DNA of 64,000 nt, taken from Deltaproteobacteria bacterium. GTDB lineage: Bacteria; Myxococcota_A; UBA9160; UBA6930. Both the position numbers and the translations under genes were made by a program. The notes under the pieces were generated by a model. It ran no database searches and had not been told where the DNA came from. It was given only the letters and a program-made list of their open reading frames with translations. Where the stretch lies: contig JAJDAP010000108.1 of assembly GCA_029261795.1 (NCBI GenBank), positions 20,915-84,914 of the forward strand, given 5' to 3'. Positions 1-8,031 of this stretch are shown piece after piece (positions within the stretch are counted from its first letter, which is position 1; every line of letters starts with the position of its first letter).

Positions 1-203
1 GCATCCGGCAACTGGCCGTCCCAGAGCAGGCCGCAAAGCGCCTCGAAGGAGACCCGGCCAGCCAGCTGTTCGACATCGTGCCCCCGGATGACCAGTCTGC
101 CGCGTTCGCCATCCACCTGGGAGAGGTTCGTTTCGGCCACGATCACGCCGTCGAGGCCCGGGGCGTATTGGTCGGGCGCGGCAGTCGATCTTTCATTTTC
201 CAT
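1..203 (-). CDS. Citrate synthase family protein, N-terminal part (3' end outside window)
   Basis: The reverse strand reads MENERSTAAPDQYAPGLDGV, then a stretch with VDGERGRLVIRGHDVEQLAG. This is the conserved N-terminus of citrate/2-methylcitrate synthases, in which a substrate 'GLDGVIVAET..S.VDGERG' strand precedes the large helical domain. The start at 203 follows a strong ribosome-binding site (AAAGGAGGAAAGTGC before the ATG). About 67 codons are visible before the window edge, so the catalytic His and Asp cannot be checked. It is divergent from the citrate synthase-like gene at 264 with a 60-bp spacer. The two proteins probably form a paired (possibly hetero-oligomeric) enzyme, as adjacent citrate synthase paralogues often do; that pairing is inference. 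Confidence 0.82.
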   Translation of the reverse strand, partial: MENERSTAAPDQYAPGLDGVIVAETNLSQVDGERGRLVIRGHDVEQLAGRVSFEALCGLLWDGQLPD

Positions 204-235
204 GCACTTTCCTCCTTTGGCCCGCTAGGATAGTA

Positions 236-272
236 TGATCAATCAATGAATCAAGGTTGATCAATGAATCAA
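236..272. promoter_or_regulatory. Direct repeats in the divergent citrate synthase spacer (candidate operator)
   Basis: The 12-mer TCAATGAATCAA occurs perfectly twice, at 243-254 and 261-272, exactly 18 bp apart. TGATCAA is repeated at 236-242 and 258-264. TTGATCAATGAATCAA can also be read as an inverted repeat TTGAT-N6-ATCAA. A -10-like TATGAT lies at 234-239. The second copy contains the ATG at 264. The first copy contains an ATG at 246 that opens a four-codon frame ending at 260. Because the downstream gene carries a MerR-like DNA-binding domain, these repeats are candidate binding sites for autoregulation. Alternatively they are a simple 18-bp duplication of the start region. Confidence 0.5.
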
Positions 273-1538
273 TCATCCAACTCGGAATCCGGGGAGCTGA
301 CGGCGCGCCAGGCCGCTGATCTGCTCGGCGTGAAGCTCCCGACCCTCTACGCCTATGTGAGCCGCGGATTGCTTCGCAGCCTGCCCGGAACGGGCAGCGG
401 CCGTGCCCGTCGCTACCTCTTGAAGGACGTGGAGCCGCTCCGCGACCGGAGCCGCGGTAGTGCCGCAGCCGCCGGTGCATTGCGGTTTGGCGAACCGGTT
501 CTTGATTCCGGAATCACGGAGATGACGCCGGCGGGGCCAGCCTATCGTGGGCGCCTCGCCACCACGTTGGCGCGAGACGGCGTCGGCTTCGAATCGGTTG
601 CCGAGTTCTTGTGGACCGGCATCCTGCCGGATTCGCCGCCAACGTGGCCGGTTCCCGAAGCGGCGCCGCGACTCGCCGGGCTGGCGCGGCTGGTTCCCGA
701 AGGCGCGCCTCCAGCAAGTGTCAGGCCGTTGGTCGTTGCCGCATGGGCCAGTCGCGACCCGGGTCGCTTCGATCCCCGAGCGGATGCGGTACTCCCGCGC
801 GCCCGCGCCGTAACCCGGTTGTTGGCCGCCTCGTTGGCTTTGCCGAGCAGCCCGGACCGGGCTTCGGCTGGCTGGCGAGCGCCCACGATCGCGGATGCCG
901 TCTTGTTGGCCTACGGCATCGAGCCCGCCGAGAGCCGGCGGCGCGCGCTGAACGCCATGCTGGTGTTGATGGCGGACCACGAGCTGAACGCATCTACGTT
1001 CGCGGCCCGCGTGGCGGCCTCGGCCCAGGCCGATGTGTACGCTGCATTGCAGGCAGGCCTGGCCACATTGTCCGGGCCCCTTCACGGCGGCGCGTCCGAT
1101 CAGGTCGAAGCCGTCGTGCGCGAGATCGAACGACCCGAAGACGCCGCGCGCGTGGTGCACGAGCGCGCTCGGCGTGGTGAGAGAGTTCCCGGCTTCGGCC
1201 ACTTCCTCTACCGGGAAGGCGGGGACCCGCGCGCGACGGCCCTGATGGAAATCGCCTGGGAGTTGGTCGGCGAGGTTGGATCCGGGCCCGGCTCTGACGA
1301 GGTCGCCAGGGTCACGGCCCTGATCACGGCAATGGAGGCGGCGGAACATCCGAAGCCGAACGTCGATGCCGCTGCGGTGGCCACGCGCGCGGCCATCGGG
1401 TTACCCGCCGGCGCGGTCGCTGGCATCTTTGCCGTGGCACGCTCCGTCGGCTGGGTGGCCCACATCCTCGAGCAGTACGAGACCGGAGATCTGCTGCGGC
1501 CGCGGGCACGCTACGTCGGACCGCCGACGGACGGCTAG
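264..1538 (+). CDS. Citrate synthase-like enzyme with N-terminal MerR/excisionase-type helix-turn-helix
   Basis: The protein has 424 residues. Residues about 12-60 form a winged helix of the MerR/excisionase type (LTARQAADLLGVKLPTLYAY, then RARRYLLKDVEPL). The rest is the citrate synthase fold. Family landmarks visible are the catalytic-His loop GPLHGGASDQ near residue 275, the second His region PGFGHFLYREGGDPR near 312, and the NVDAAA segment near 368 where the catalytic Asp sits. The C-terminus GWVAHILEQY is typical. The start at 264 gives the first complete frame; the in-frame ATG at 246 runs into a stop after four codons. A weak AAGG lies 7 nt upstream. Its division from the partner gene at 203 suggests an enzyme that also senses and regulates, but DNA binding is inferred from the fold only. 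Confidence 0.85.
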   Translation: MNQSSNSESGELTARQAADLLGVKLPTLYAYVSRGLLRSLPGTGSGRARRYLLKDVEPLRDRSRGSAAAAGALRFGEPVLDSGITEMTPAGPAYRGRLATTLARDGVGFESVAEFLWTGILPDSPPTWPVPEAAPRLAGLARLVPEGAPPASVRPLVVAAWASRDPGRFDPRADAVLPRARAVTRLLAASLALPSSPDRASAGWRAPTIADAVLLAYGIEPAESRRRALNAMLVLMADHELNASTFAARVAASAQADVYAALQAGLATLSGPLHGGASDQVEAVVREIERPEDAARVVHERARRGERVPGFGHFLYREGGDPRATALMEIAWELVGEVGSGPGSDEVARVTALITAMEAAEHPKPNVDAAAVATRAAIGLPAGAVAGIFAVARSVGWVAHILEQYETGDLLRPRARYVGPPTDG

Positions 1539-1581
1539 CCCAGGCGGCCGCTATCCTACGCGATTCAGCAGCGGAGTCGCC

Positions 1582-2277
1582 TTGGATCAGATCTCACTCG
1601 GGATTGCGTGGTACGTGGTCTTCATCTTCTCGACTACCGCCCACGAGGCCGCCCATGCCTGGGCTGCCAAACGGGGCGGGGATTCCACCGCCTACGAGGG
1701 AGGTCAGGTCGGCCTGGACCCGCGGCCGCACATTCGCCGCGAGCCGATGGGAATGGTGCTCGTGCCGATCGTGAGCTTCTTCCTGATCGGCTTCATGATG
1801 GGTTGGGCGAGTGCGCCCTACGACCCGGTCTGGGCTCGTGCCCACCCGCACCGTGCCGCTCGAATGGCGCTGGCAGGCCCCGTCGCCAACCTGCTCCTGC
1901 TCGTCGTCGCCGGCCTCGTGATTCGCGGCATGATTGCGGCGGGCATGCTCCAGTTTCCGGATTCCGTCGGCTTCATCCATGTCGTCGATGGGCTGGGCGA
2001 TGGCATGATGCCCGCCGTCGCCACGCTGCTCAGCCTGATGTTCTCGCTGAACCTCCTGTTGTTCATCCTGAACATCATCCCACTACCGCCGCTCGACGGG
2101 AGCACGGCCATCGGCATCTTCATGAGCGAGAAGAACGCGCTGCGGGTTCAAGAGGTGATGGCGACGCCGGCGCTCTCGATGTTCGGCATGCTGGGCGCAT
2201 TCCTGCTGATCCAACAGATCTTCTGGCCCTCGTTCCTGGCGGCGATCCGCTGGCTCTATCCGGAACTCGGATTCTGA
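1582..2277 (+). CDS. Site-2-protease-like (peptidase M50) membrane metalloprotease
   Basis: The product has 231 residues if started at TTG 1582, which has GGAG 5 nt upstream; no ATG or GTG lies near the conserved N-terminus. The zinc motif HEAAH (HExxH) is in the first hydrophobic segment around residues 20-24. The second metal-ligand region NIIPLPPLDGS, matching the N-x-x-P-x-x-x-x-D-G signature of M50 enzymes, lies near residue 167. Four to six hydrophobic segments make it an integral inner-membrane protein. Small M50 proteins like this cleave membrane-embedded substrates, but the target is unknown here. It lies 43 bp after the citrate synthase-like gene and 19 bp before the MORN protein, so co-transcription is likely. 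Confidence 0.85.
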   Translation: MDQISLGIAWYVVFIFSTTAHEAAHAWAAKRGGDSTAYEGGQVGLDPRPHIRREPMGMVLVPIVSFFLIGFMMGWASAPYDPVWARAHPHRAARMALAGPVANLLLLVVAGLVIRGMIAAGMLQFPDSVGFIHVVDGLGDGMMPAVATLLSLMFSLNLLLFILNIIPLPPLDGSTAIGIFMSEKNALRVQEVMATPALSMFGMLGAFLLIQQIFWPSFLAAIRWLYPELGF

Positions 2278-2296
2278 CCGGCTAACATTCCAGCCG

Positions 2297-2935
2297 ATGA
2301 GAAACGCTTCCCGCATCCTGTTCGGATCGGCACTCCTGCTCGGGCTGCCACTCGCGGCGGCGGCGCTCGATTGTCCGCCGGGAACCGAGCGATCGGGGGC
2401 AGCGCCGCCGGACGGGCACCGGGAATGGTGTGTATTGCCCGACGGTGTCCAGCACGGGCCATCGCATTCGTACTATTCGGAGGGTGCTCGGCTCGCGCAA
2501 GCGACCTTCGAGCACGGCCGGTTGACCGGCGCCTACCAGGAGTGGCATCCGAACGGAAGACTCAAGCTGGAGGGCCACTATCGATCCGACGAGAAGGACG
2601 GCAAGTTCGCCGCCTTCTATCCCGACGGAACCAAGAAGTGGGAGGAGGGCTGGCGCGCCGGAGTCCAACACGGGCCAGCCCGTTCCTGGCACCCGAACGG
2701 GAATGCGATGGGTGATATGTCCTTCACGGAAGGCCGGCTCCACGGACCAGCGCGCACCTGGTACTCGAGTGGCCAGATCCAGGCTGAGGGCGTCTTCGTA
2801 GACGGCGCTCGGGACGGGGAGTGGCGGGCGTGGTGGGAAGACGGGCGTACCCAGAAGATCGTCGAGTTCGATCACGGCAAGGAACTCTCGCGCGAGTACA
2901 AGCCACGCAACAAACTCCGCGCAGAGCCCGAATGA
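2297..2935 (+). CDS. Secreted MORN-repeat (YwqK-like) protein
   Basis: There are 212 residues with a clear N-terminal signal peptide (RNASRILFGSALLLGLPLAA, cleavage near AAALD). The mature part is built from about six repeats of roughly 23 residues with the pattern 'GxxxxWHPNGxxxxExxYxxGxxxG', for example EWHPNGRLKLEGHY and TWYSSGQIQAEGVF. These are MORN_2 repeats of the YwqK antitoxin-like family, which form short beta-hairpins. The function of exported members is not established. No toxin gene is next to it, so the 'antitoxin' label should not be taken literally. It follows the M50 protease gene closely. Confidence 0.8.
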   Translation: MRNASRILFGSALLLGLPLAAAALDCPPGTERSGAAPPDGHREWCVLPDGVQHGPSHSYYSEGARLAQATFEHGRLTGAYQEWHPNGRLKLEGHYRSDEKDGKFAAFYPDGTKKWEEGWRAGVQHGPARSWHPNGNAMGDMSFTEGRLHGPARTWYSSGQIQAEGVFVDGARDGEWRAWWEDGRTQKIVEFDHGKELSREYKPRNKLRAEPE

Positions 2936-2968
2936 TGCCGCAGAGCCTGGCTTCGAGATCCGCCGTGC

Positions 2969-3850
2969 TCAGATCTCGACGGCGAGGCCGTCGTTCGAGA
3001 TCCCGACGCCGGCATCTCGAATCATCGCGGCTTCCCGGGAGCGTTCGTCGAGGATCGGGTTCGTGTTGTTGATATGGATGTAGAACGTGCGGCCGCGCAT
3101 CAGGCGGAGGCGTTCGAGGCTTCCGTCGGGCCCGCTGATCGGGACGTGGCCCATCTTCCAGGCATCCGGTGCCCCGGGGCGCATGCGGAGCAGTTCCTCC
3201 GCCGTCCAGAAGGTTCCGTCGACGAATCGGACGTCAGCGGCCTGGAGTTCGGCCAGCGTGGCCTCGTCGAGGGTCTGGATGCCTGGCGCATAGACGAGGC
3301 GCTTGCCGGTTCGCTTGTCGGTGACGCGCAGGCCTAACGTCGCTTCCGGCGAATTGGAGGCGATCTCCTGCAAGTAGCCGGGAATCTTCCCCGGCACCGG
3401 AAAGAGCTTCGCCTCGAGCCGTCCGCCGCGATCGAGATCGAACGGTTCGTCGATGGCCACGCAGCCGAAGGCGGGCGTTATCAGCCGGAAGGTGGCGTTG
3501 TCGTCGAGCAGTACGTCACGGATCCAGGGCGTCGTGATCACGCGGTAGGGCAGTGATTCGCGCAACACCAGCAGACCCATCACGTGGTCGAGGTCCGCGC
3601 CCGTGAGTACGACGCTGTCGATCGGCACGTCGCGGGTGCCCGGCCGTGGGTGGAGGCCGGAGAAGCGCGCGAATTGATCGCGGATGTCCGGGCTCGCGTT
3701 GACGATCGACCAGCGTTCGTCGCCAGCGCAGATCGCGATGGAAGTCTGCGAGCGGGGCGGAACATTCGCGTCGCCAGCCCTGGCTCGAACCGAGTTCTCT
3801 CCACCGCAGTTCCATTGGGGCAAGCCACCGCCGGCCGCCGATCCCAGCAC
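2969..3850 (-). CDS. pqqB: PqqB-like metallo-beta-lactamase-fold protein
   Basis: This 293-residue protein starts with LGSAAGGGLPQWNCGGENSV, the hallmark N-terminus of PqqB, and continues with the PqqB version of the metallo-beta-lactamase motif, TGADLDHVMGLLVLRE (around residues 87-102). The C-terminal HINNTNPIL segment is also conserved. PqqB takes part in pyrroloquinoline quinone biosynthesis. The start is GTG at 3850, 8 nt after the ileS stop and with GAAGG upstream, so it is translated behind ileS. No pqqA, C, D or E lies in the window. The protein may serve a PQQ pathway encoded elsewhere or act as a relative with another role. Confidence 0.85.
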   Translation of the reverse strand: MLGSAAGGGLPQWNCGGENSVRARAGDANVPPRSQTSIAICAGDERWSIVNASPDIRDQFARFSGLHPRPGTRDVPIDSVVLTGADLDHVMGLLVLRESLPYRVITTPWIRDVLLDDNATFRLITPAFGCVAIDEPFDLDRGGRLEAKLFPVPGKIPGYLQEIASNSPEATLGLRVTDKRTGKRLVYAPGIQTLDEATLAELQAADVRFVDGTFWTAEELLRMRPGAPDAWKMGHVPISGPDGSLERLRLMRGRTFYIHINNTNPILDERSREAAMIRDAGVGISNDGLAVEI

Positions 3851-3858
3851 GTGAACCT

Positions 3859-6800
3859 TCAGGCAGATACCTTGCTGACCGAGACGAGGACGGTCGCGCC
3901 GCCGAGCGGGTGTTCCTGACTCTCGGCGTCGGCGCCGTCGAGAGAAAGTTCGGAGGCCAAGGTGTTCTCCTTCACGTAGTCGGCGAACGCGGTGACTGCG
4001 ACGCGGTGTGTTTCCGGCAGTTCGATGGCGAGGCGAATGCGGTCGCTGACATGGAGCCCGGCGTCACGCCTTGCCTGCTGCACGATCCGCACGACGTCAC
4101 GCGCATGACCCTCCTGAATCAACGCCTCGTCCAGTTCGAAGTCCACGACCACGATCATCTCGCCCGAGGCGAGGGCCTGGCAGGCGACCCCTTCCTTGGC
4201 GTTCAGGCGGAACTCGAACTCGTCCGGCGCCAACGTCTGGGAGCCGACGGTCACGGTGCCGTCTTCGTTCCGGGTCCAGTCGCCATTCTTCGAGGCGGCG
4301 ATGACCTTCTTCGTCTCAGCGCCAAGCCTGGGCCCGATGGCGCGAGCGTTGACCTGCAGGCGGAAGTCCGCGAACGCTTCGATCTCCTCGGACAGCTCGA
4401 CCGCCTTGACGTTCATTTCGTCCTGGATCAGATCGATGTAAGGCCGCAGGCGTTCGACCCCATGGCCAGCGATGGTCAGCGATCGCAAGGGTTGGCGTAC
4501 GCGCACCTTCTCCTGGCGGCGCATCGAGAGCCCCGCGCTGCAGACGTCGCGAACCGTATCCATGTCGGCGACGAGTTCGCGCTCTGCCGGTAGCGCTCGG
4601 GCGTCGGGCCAATCCGAGAGGTGCACATCATCGCCGCCAGACAAGCCGGCATAGACCTCGTCGGTCAGGAACGGAAGCAGCGGGGCCGCGACCTGGCACA
4701 AGGTGCGCAAGGCGGTCGCCAGCGTGTCGTATGCGGCCTGCTTGTCCGCGTCGGCGAGGTCGCTCCAGAAGCGCGGCCGACTGCGGCGGATGTACCAATT
4801 GTTCAGCGCATCGAGGTAGCCGACGATGGCTTGGCAGGCCCCCGCGATGTCGTAGGCGTCCATCCGCTCCTCTGCGGTTTCGACGAGTTCCCGGGTCTTG
4901 GCCAGCGCATAGCGATCGAGGACCGTTGCACCCTCGCGGGTGGGGCTCGCCTCTATGCCATCCGCGTTCGCGTAGAGCGAGAAGAAGTACCAGGCGTTCC
5001 AGACCGGCATCAGGACGCTTCGCACGACTTCGCCGATGGGCTTTCCCTCGCGCTCGACCTTCAGATCGCCACCGCGCAGTACCGGTGAGGAGACGAGGTA
5101 CCAACGCAGAGCATCCGACCCGTAGTTGCGAAACACGATCTCGGGCTCGGGATAGTTCCTCAATCGCTTCGAGAGCTTCTGGCCGTCCTCGGCACCGAGC
5201 ACGCCATGGCACATGCAGTTCTTGAAGGGATGCTTGTCGAACAGCGCCGTCGCCAGGACGTGCATCGAGTAGAACCAGCCGCGGGTCTGCGAGACGTACT
5301 CGACGATGAAGTCGGACGGAAAGTGATCGTCGAACCACTCCTTGTTCTCGAACGGGTAGTGGACCTGGGCGTAGAACATCGAGCCACTCTCGAACCAACA
5401 ATCGAGCACATCCGGAATGCGGCGCATCATGCTCTTGCCGGTCGGATCGTCGGGGTTCGGCCGGACCAGCTCATCGATCGCGGGCCGATGGAGATCCGTA
5501 ACCGGGACTCCGAAATCGGCTTCGAGCTCGGCGATGCTCCCGTAGACGTCGAGCCGCGGGTAGGCGGGGTCGTCGCTCTTCCAGACCGGGATCGGTGCGC
5601 CCCAGAAGCGGTTGCGACTGATCGACCAATCCCGTGTGTTCTCCAGCCACTTGCCGAAGAGCCCGTCCTTGATGTGGCCCGGGATCCAGTTGATCTCCTG
5701 GTTGTTCCGGATCATGTCTTCCTTGATGTCCGTGACCTTCACGTACCAGGAATTCATCGCGCGGTAGATGAGCGGTGTATCCGTGCGCCAGCAGTGGGGA
5801 TAGTTGTGGAGGATCGTCTCGTGGCGAAGGAGTCGCCCGGAATCCTTGAGGTCGCGGATGATGGCCTTGTTGGCATCGTGGACGTGTTGTCCCGCGTAGT
5901 CCGATACCTCGGCCGTGAACTCGCCCGCTTCGTTCACGGGAACAACCACGGCGATATCGGCCGCCGTGCAAATCGCCATGTCGTCTTCGCCGAAGCCTGG
6001 GGCCATGTGGACGACACCGGTGCCCTCTTCGATTTCGACGAAGTCAGCAGCGAGGACTCGGAAGGCGTTCTCGTGCCCGGCAAAGTACGGGAACAGGGGC
6101 CGGTAGCTTCGGCCAGCGAGTTCGCTGCCTTTCAAGGTGCCGACGTGCTTGGCCTCACCAAGCTCCGCCGCATAACGTTCGACCAGTGCCTCGCAAAGGA
6201 TGACACGGCGGCCGCCCTGCTCGAGCACGGCGTAGTCGATCTCGGGACCCACTGCGAGCGCCAGGTTCGAGGGCAGGGTCCAGGGTGTCGTGGTCCAGGC
6301 GAGCAGATCGGTCGGGAGTTCCTCCCCGGCGATGGGCTCGAGTTCGAAGCGCACGGTCAGTGCCGGGTCCTGTCGCTCTCGGTAGGCGTCGTCCATGCGC
6401 GTCTCGAAATTCGAGACCGGCGTCTGGCACGCCCAGGAGAAGGGCATCACGCGATAGCCCTCGTACAAGAGCCCCTTGTCGAAGAGCTCCTTGAACGCCC
6501 ACAGCACGCTCTCCATGTAGTCCCTATCCATGGTCTTGTAGTCGTTCGCGAAATCGACCCAGCGCCCGGAGCGTTGCACGGTCTCCTGCCACAGTTCGGT
6601 GTAGTTGTAGACCGAGCGGCGACAGTGATCGTTGAAGGCCTCGATCCCGTAGTCGATGATGGCCGTGCGGCCGGAGACACCGAGTTCCTTCTCGGCCGCC
6701 ATCTCCGCGGGAAGTCCATGGCAATCCCAGCCAAAGCGGCGCTCGACGCGGTGGCCTCGCATCGTCTGGTAGCGCGGCACGATGTCCTTCACGTAGCCGG

Positions 6801-7011
6801 TCAGCAGGTGCCCGAAATGCGGCATGCCGTTCGCGAAGGGTGGACCGTCGTAGAAGACGTACTCGTTCTCGCCGCTCGGCCCGGCGTCGCGCTGCTCGAC
6901 GGAGCGTTCGAAGATCTTGCCCTCACGCCAACGGGTGCCGACCCGCTCTTCGATCTCCGGGAAATTCGGTTGCGGCGGGACGTCGGGATAGGGCCGGCGG
7001 GGGGAACTCAT
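3859..7011 (-). CDS. ileS: Isoleucyl-tRNA synthetase, long eukaryotic-like (type 2) form
   Basis: The enzyme has 1050 residues and charges tRNA-Ile with isoleucine in the cytoplasm. The class I signature HIGH appears as HFGH in FANGMPHFGHLLTGYVKD near residue 64, and the KMSKS loop as KLSKRLRNYPEP near residue 610. The editing (CP1) domain lies between, with GWDCHGLPAE before it and the TTPWTLPSN editing-site segment near residue 240. The length and the SKRLRNYPEP loop match the eukaryote-like IleRS2 group rather than the E. coli IleRS1 type. ATG 7011 starts MSSPRRPYPDVPPQPNFPEI. pqqB follows 8 nt downstream; mutM is divergent. Confidence 0.96.
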   Translation of the reverse strand: MSSPRRPYPDVPPQPNFPEIEERVGTRWREGKIFERSVEQRDAGPSGENEYVFYDGPPFANGMPHFGHLLTGYVKDIVPRYQTMRGHRVERRFGWDCHGLPAEMAAEKELGVSGRTAIIDYGIEAFNDHCRRSVYNYTELWQETVQRSGRWVDFANDYKTMDRDYMESVLWAFKELFDKGLLYEGYRVMPFSWACQTPVSNFETRMDDAYRERQDPALTVRFELEPIAGEELPTDLLAWTTTPWTLPSNLALAVGPEIDYAVLEQGGRRVILCEALVERYAAELGEAKHVGTLKGSELAGRSYRPLFPYFAGHENAFRVLAADFVEIEEGTGVVHMAPGFGEDDMAICTAADIAVVVPVNEAGEFTAEVSDYAGQHVHDANKAIIRDLKDSGRLLRHETILHNYPHCWRTDTPLIYRAMNSWYVKVTDIKEDMIRNNQEINWIPGHIKDGLFGKWLENTRDWSISRNRFWGAPIPVWKSDDPAYPRLDVYGSIAELEADFGVPVTDLHRPAIDELVRPNPDDPTGKSMMRRIPDVLDCWFESGSMFYAQVHYPFENKEWFDDHFPSDFIVEYVSQTRGWFYSMHVLATALFDKHPFKNCMCHGVLGAEDGQKLSKRLRNYPEPEIVFRNYGSDALRWYLVSSPVLRGGDLKVEREGKPIGEVVRSVLMPVWNAWYFFSLYANADGIEASPTREGATVLDRYALAKTRELVETAEERMDAYDIAGACQAIVGYLDALNNWYIRRSRPRFWSDLADADKQAAYDTLATALRTLCQVAAPLLPFLTDEVYAGLSGGDDVHLSDWPDARALPAERELVADMDTVRDVCSAGLSMRRQEKVRVRQPLRSLTIAGHGVERLRPYIDLIQDEMNVKAVELSEEIEAFADFRLQVNARAIGPRLGAETKKVIAASKNGDWTRNEDGTVTVGSQTLAPDEFEFRLNAKEGVACQALASGEMIVVVDFELDEALIQEGHARDVVRIVQQARRDAGLHVSDRIRLAIELPETHRVAVTAFADYVKENTLASELSLDGADAESQEHPLGGATVLVSVSKVSA

Positions 7012-7145
7012 GGCTGGGGAACTTAGCGAGCCATTCCGGGAACTTCCGGCGCTTCGACCTGGCCGGTATGCTGTCGCCCGTACAACGCCGGGCCGGGGGC
7101 AGAGTGCCTCGCCTGGTCCTCCCTCTCTTATTACGAAGGCGCCGC

Positions 7146-8021
7146 GTGCCCGAGCTACCCGAGGTGGAGGTCACTCGCCGGCGGATCGAGCCCTTCCTGG
7201 TCGGTCGGACCATCGAGCGACTCGAAACGACGCCGCCGAGCTACTTCTTCCTGACCCCGCCGGCCCAGCTGGAGCGCCGTCTCGTGGGGCGGAGCGCCCT
7301 GAATCTCGAGCGTCGAGGGAAATACCTGCTCGCCTGCATCGAGGGCGGAGAGCGATTGCTGCTGCATCTGGGGATGACCGGCCAGCTGTTCTCGTCCGGG
7401 GCCACGAGTGTTCGCCTGCTCTCGGCCACGGCGCGGGCCGCGCTCGGGCCGGAGGAACAATCGGAGTTCCAGCCCGATCGTCATACGCATCTGCGGCTCT
7501 CGTTCACCGATGGTGGCCCTGGCGTGTTCTTTCGCGACGTCCGCAAGTTCGGGAAGGTCCAGCTGCTGGCCGTCGGCGAGGCTTCGGAGCGTCTGGATCG
7601 CCTCGGCAAGGACGCCCTCGAAGTGGAAGGCTGCGATCTGTTCCGCGCGACCCGGAAGCGAACGGTCGCGATCAAGAACCTGATGCTCGACCAGAGTGTC
7701 ATCGCCGGGACCGGCAACATCTATGCAGACGAGTGCTTGTTCTTTGGGGGCGTGCGACCGCGGCGTCGGGCGGCACGGGTGACGCGCGCGGAATGCGACC
7801 GCATCGCGGAAGGTTTGAAGCGCGTGATGCGACGTTCGATCGAGACCGGTGGTTCGTCGATCAGCGACTATGTCGCGCCCGATGGCAGCGACGGTGCGTA
7901 TCAGGACGAACGCCGGGTCTACGCGCGGGGCGGCGAACCGTGCCACCAATGCGGAACGCCGATTCGGCGCATCGTGATCGGTCAACGAAGCGCTCACTAC
8001 TGCCCGGCGTGCCAGAAGTGA
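7146..8021 (+). CDS. mutM: Formamidopyrimidine-DNA glycosylase (Fpg/MutM family)
   Basis: The 291-residue protein begins PELPEVEVTRRRIEP after the GTG at 7146, giving the catalytic N-terminal Pro-Glu of this base-excision repair family. Other landmarks are RRGKYLLACIEGG (conserved Lys), HLGMTGQL, RDVRKFGK and the helix-two-turn-helix segment with NIYADECLF. The C-terminal zinc finger is C-x2-C-x16-C-x2-C (CHQCG...YCPAC). The enzyme removes oxidised purines such as 8-oxoguanine and cleaves the strand. A GAAGG lies 6 nt before the GTG. A roughly 30-residue insertion (after GQLFSSG) makes it slightly longer than E. coli MutM. It is followed after 10 bp by the NFACT gene. Confidence 0.93.
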   Translation: MPELPEVEVTRRRIEPFLVGRTIERLETTPPSYFFLTPPAQLERRLVGRSALNLERRGKYLLACIEGGERLLLHLGMTGQLFSSGATSVRLLSATARAALGPEEQSEFQPDRHTHLRLSFTDGGPGVFFRDVRKFGKVQLLAVGEASERLDRLGKDALEVEGCDLFRATRKRTVAIKNLMLDQSVIAGTGNIYADECLFFGGVRPRRRAARVTRAECDRIAEGLKRVMRRSIETGGSSISDYVAPDGSDGAYQDERRVYARGGEPCHQCGTPIRRIVIGQRSAHYCPACQK

Positions 8022-8031
8022 GGGGCTCCCG

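Noticed and set aside
2297-2935. MORN/YwqK protein as an antitoxin of a toxin-antitoxin pair
   Set aside because: It has an export signal and no toxin gene beside it; the 'antitoxin' name comes from distant cytoplasmic relatives.
5206-7026. A 606-codon open frame opposite ileS
   Set aside because: It is in the antisense of a highly conserved synthetase, has no recognisable domain and arises from GC-rich codon use; ileS accounts for the stretch.
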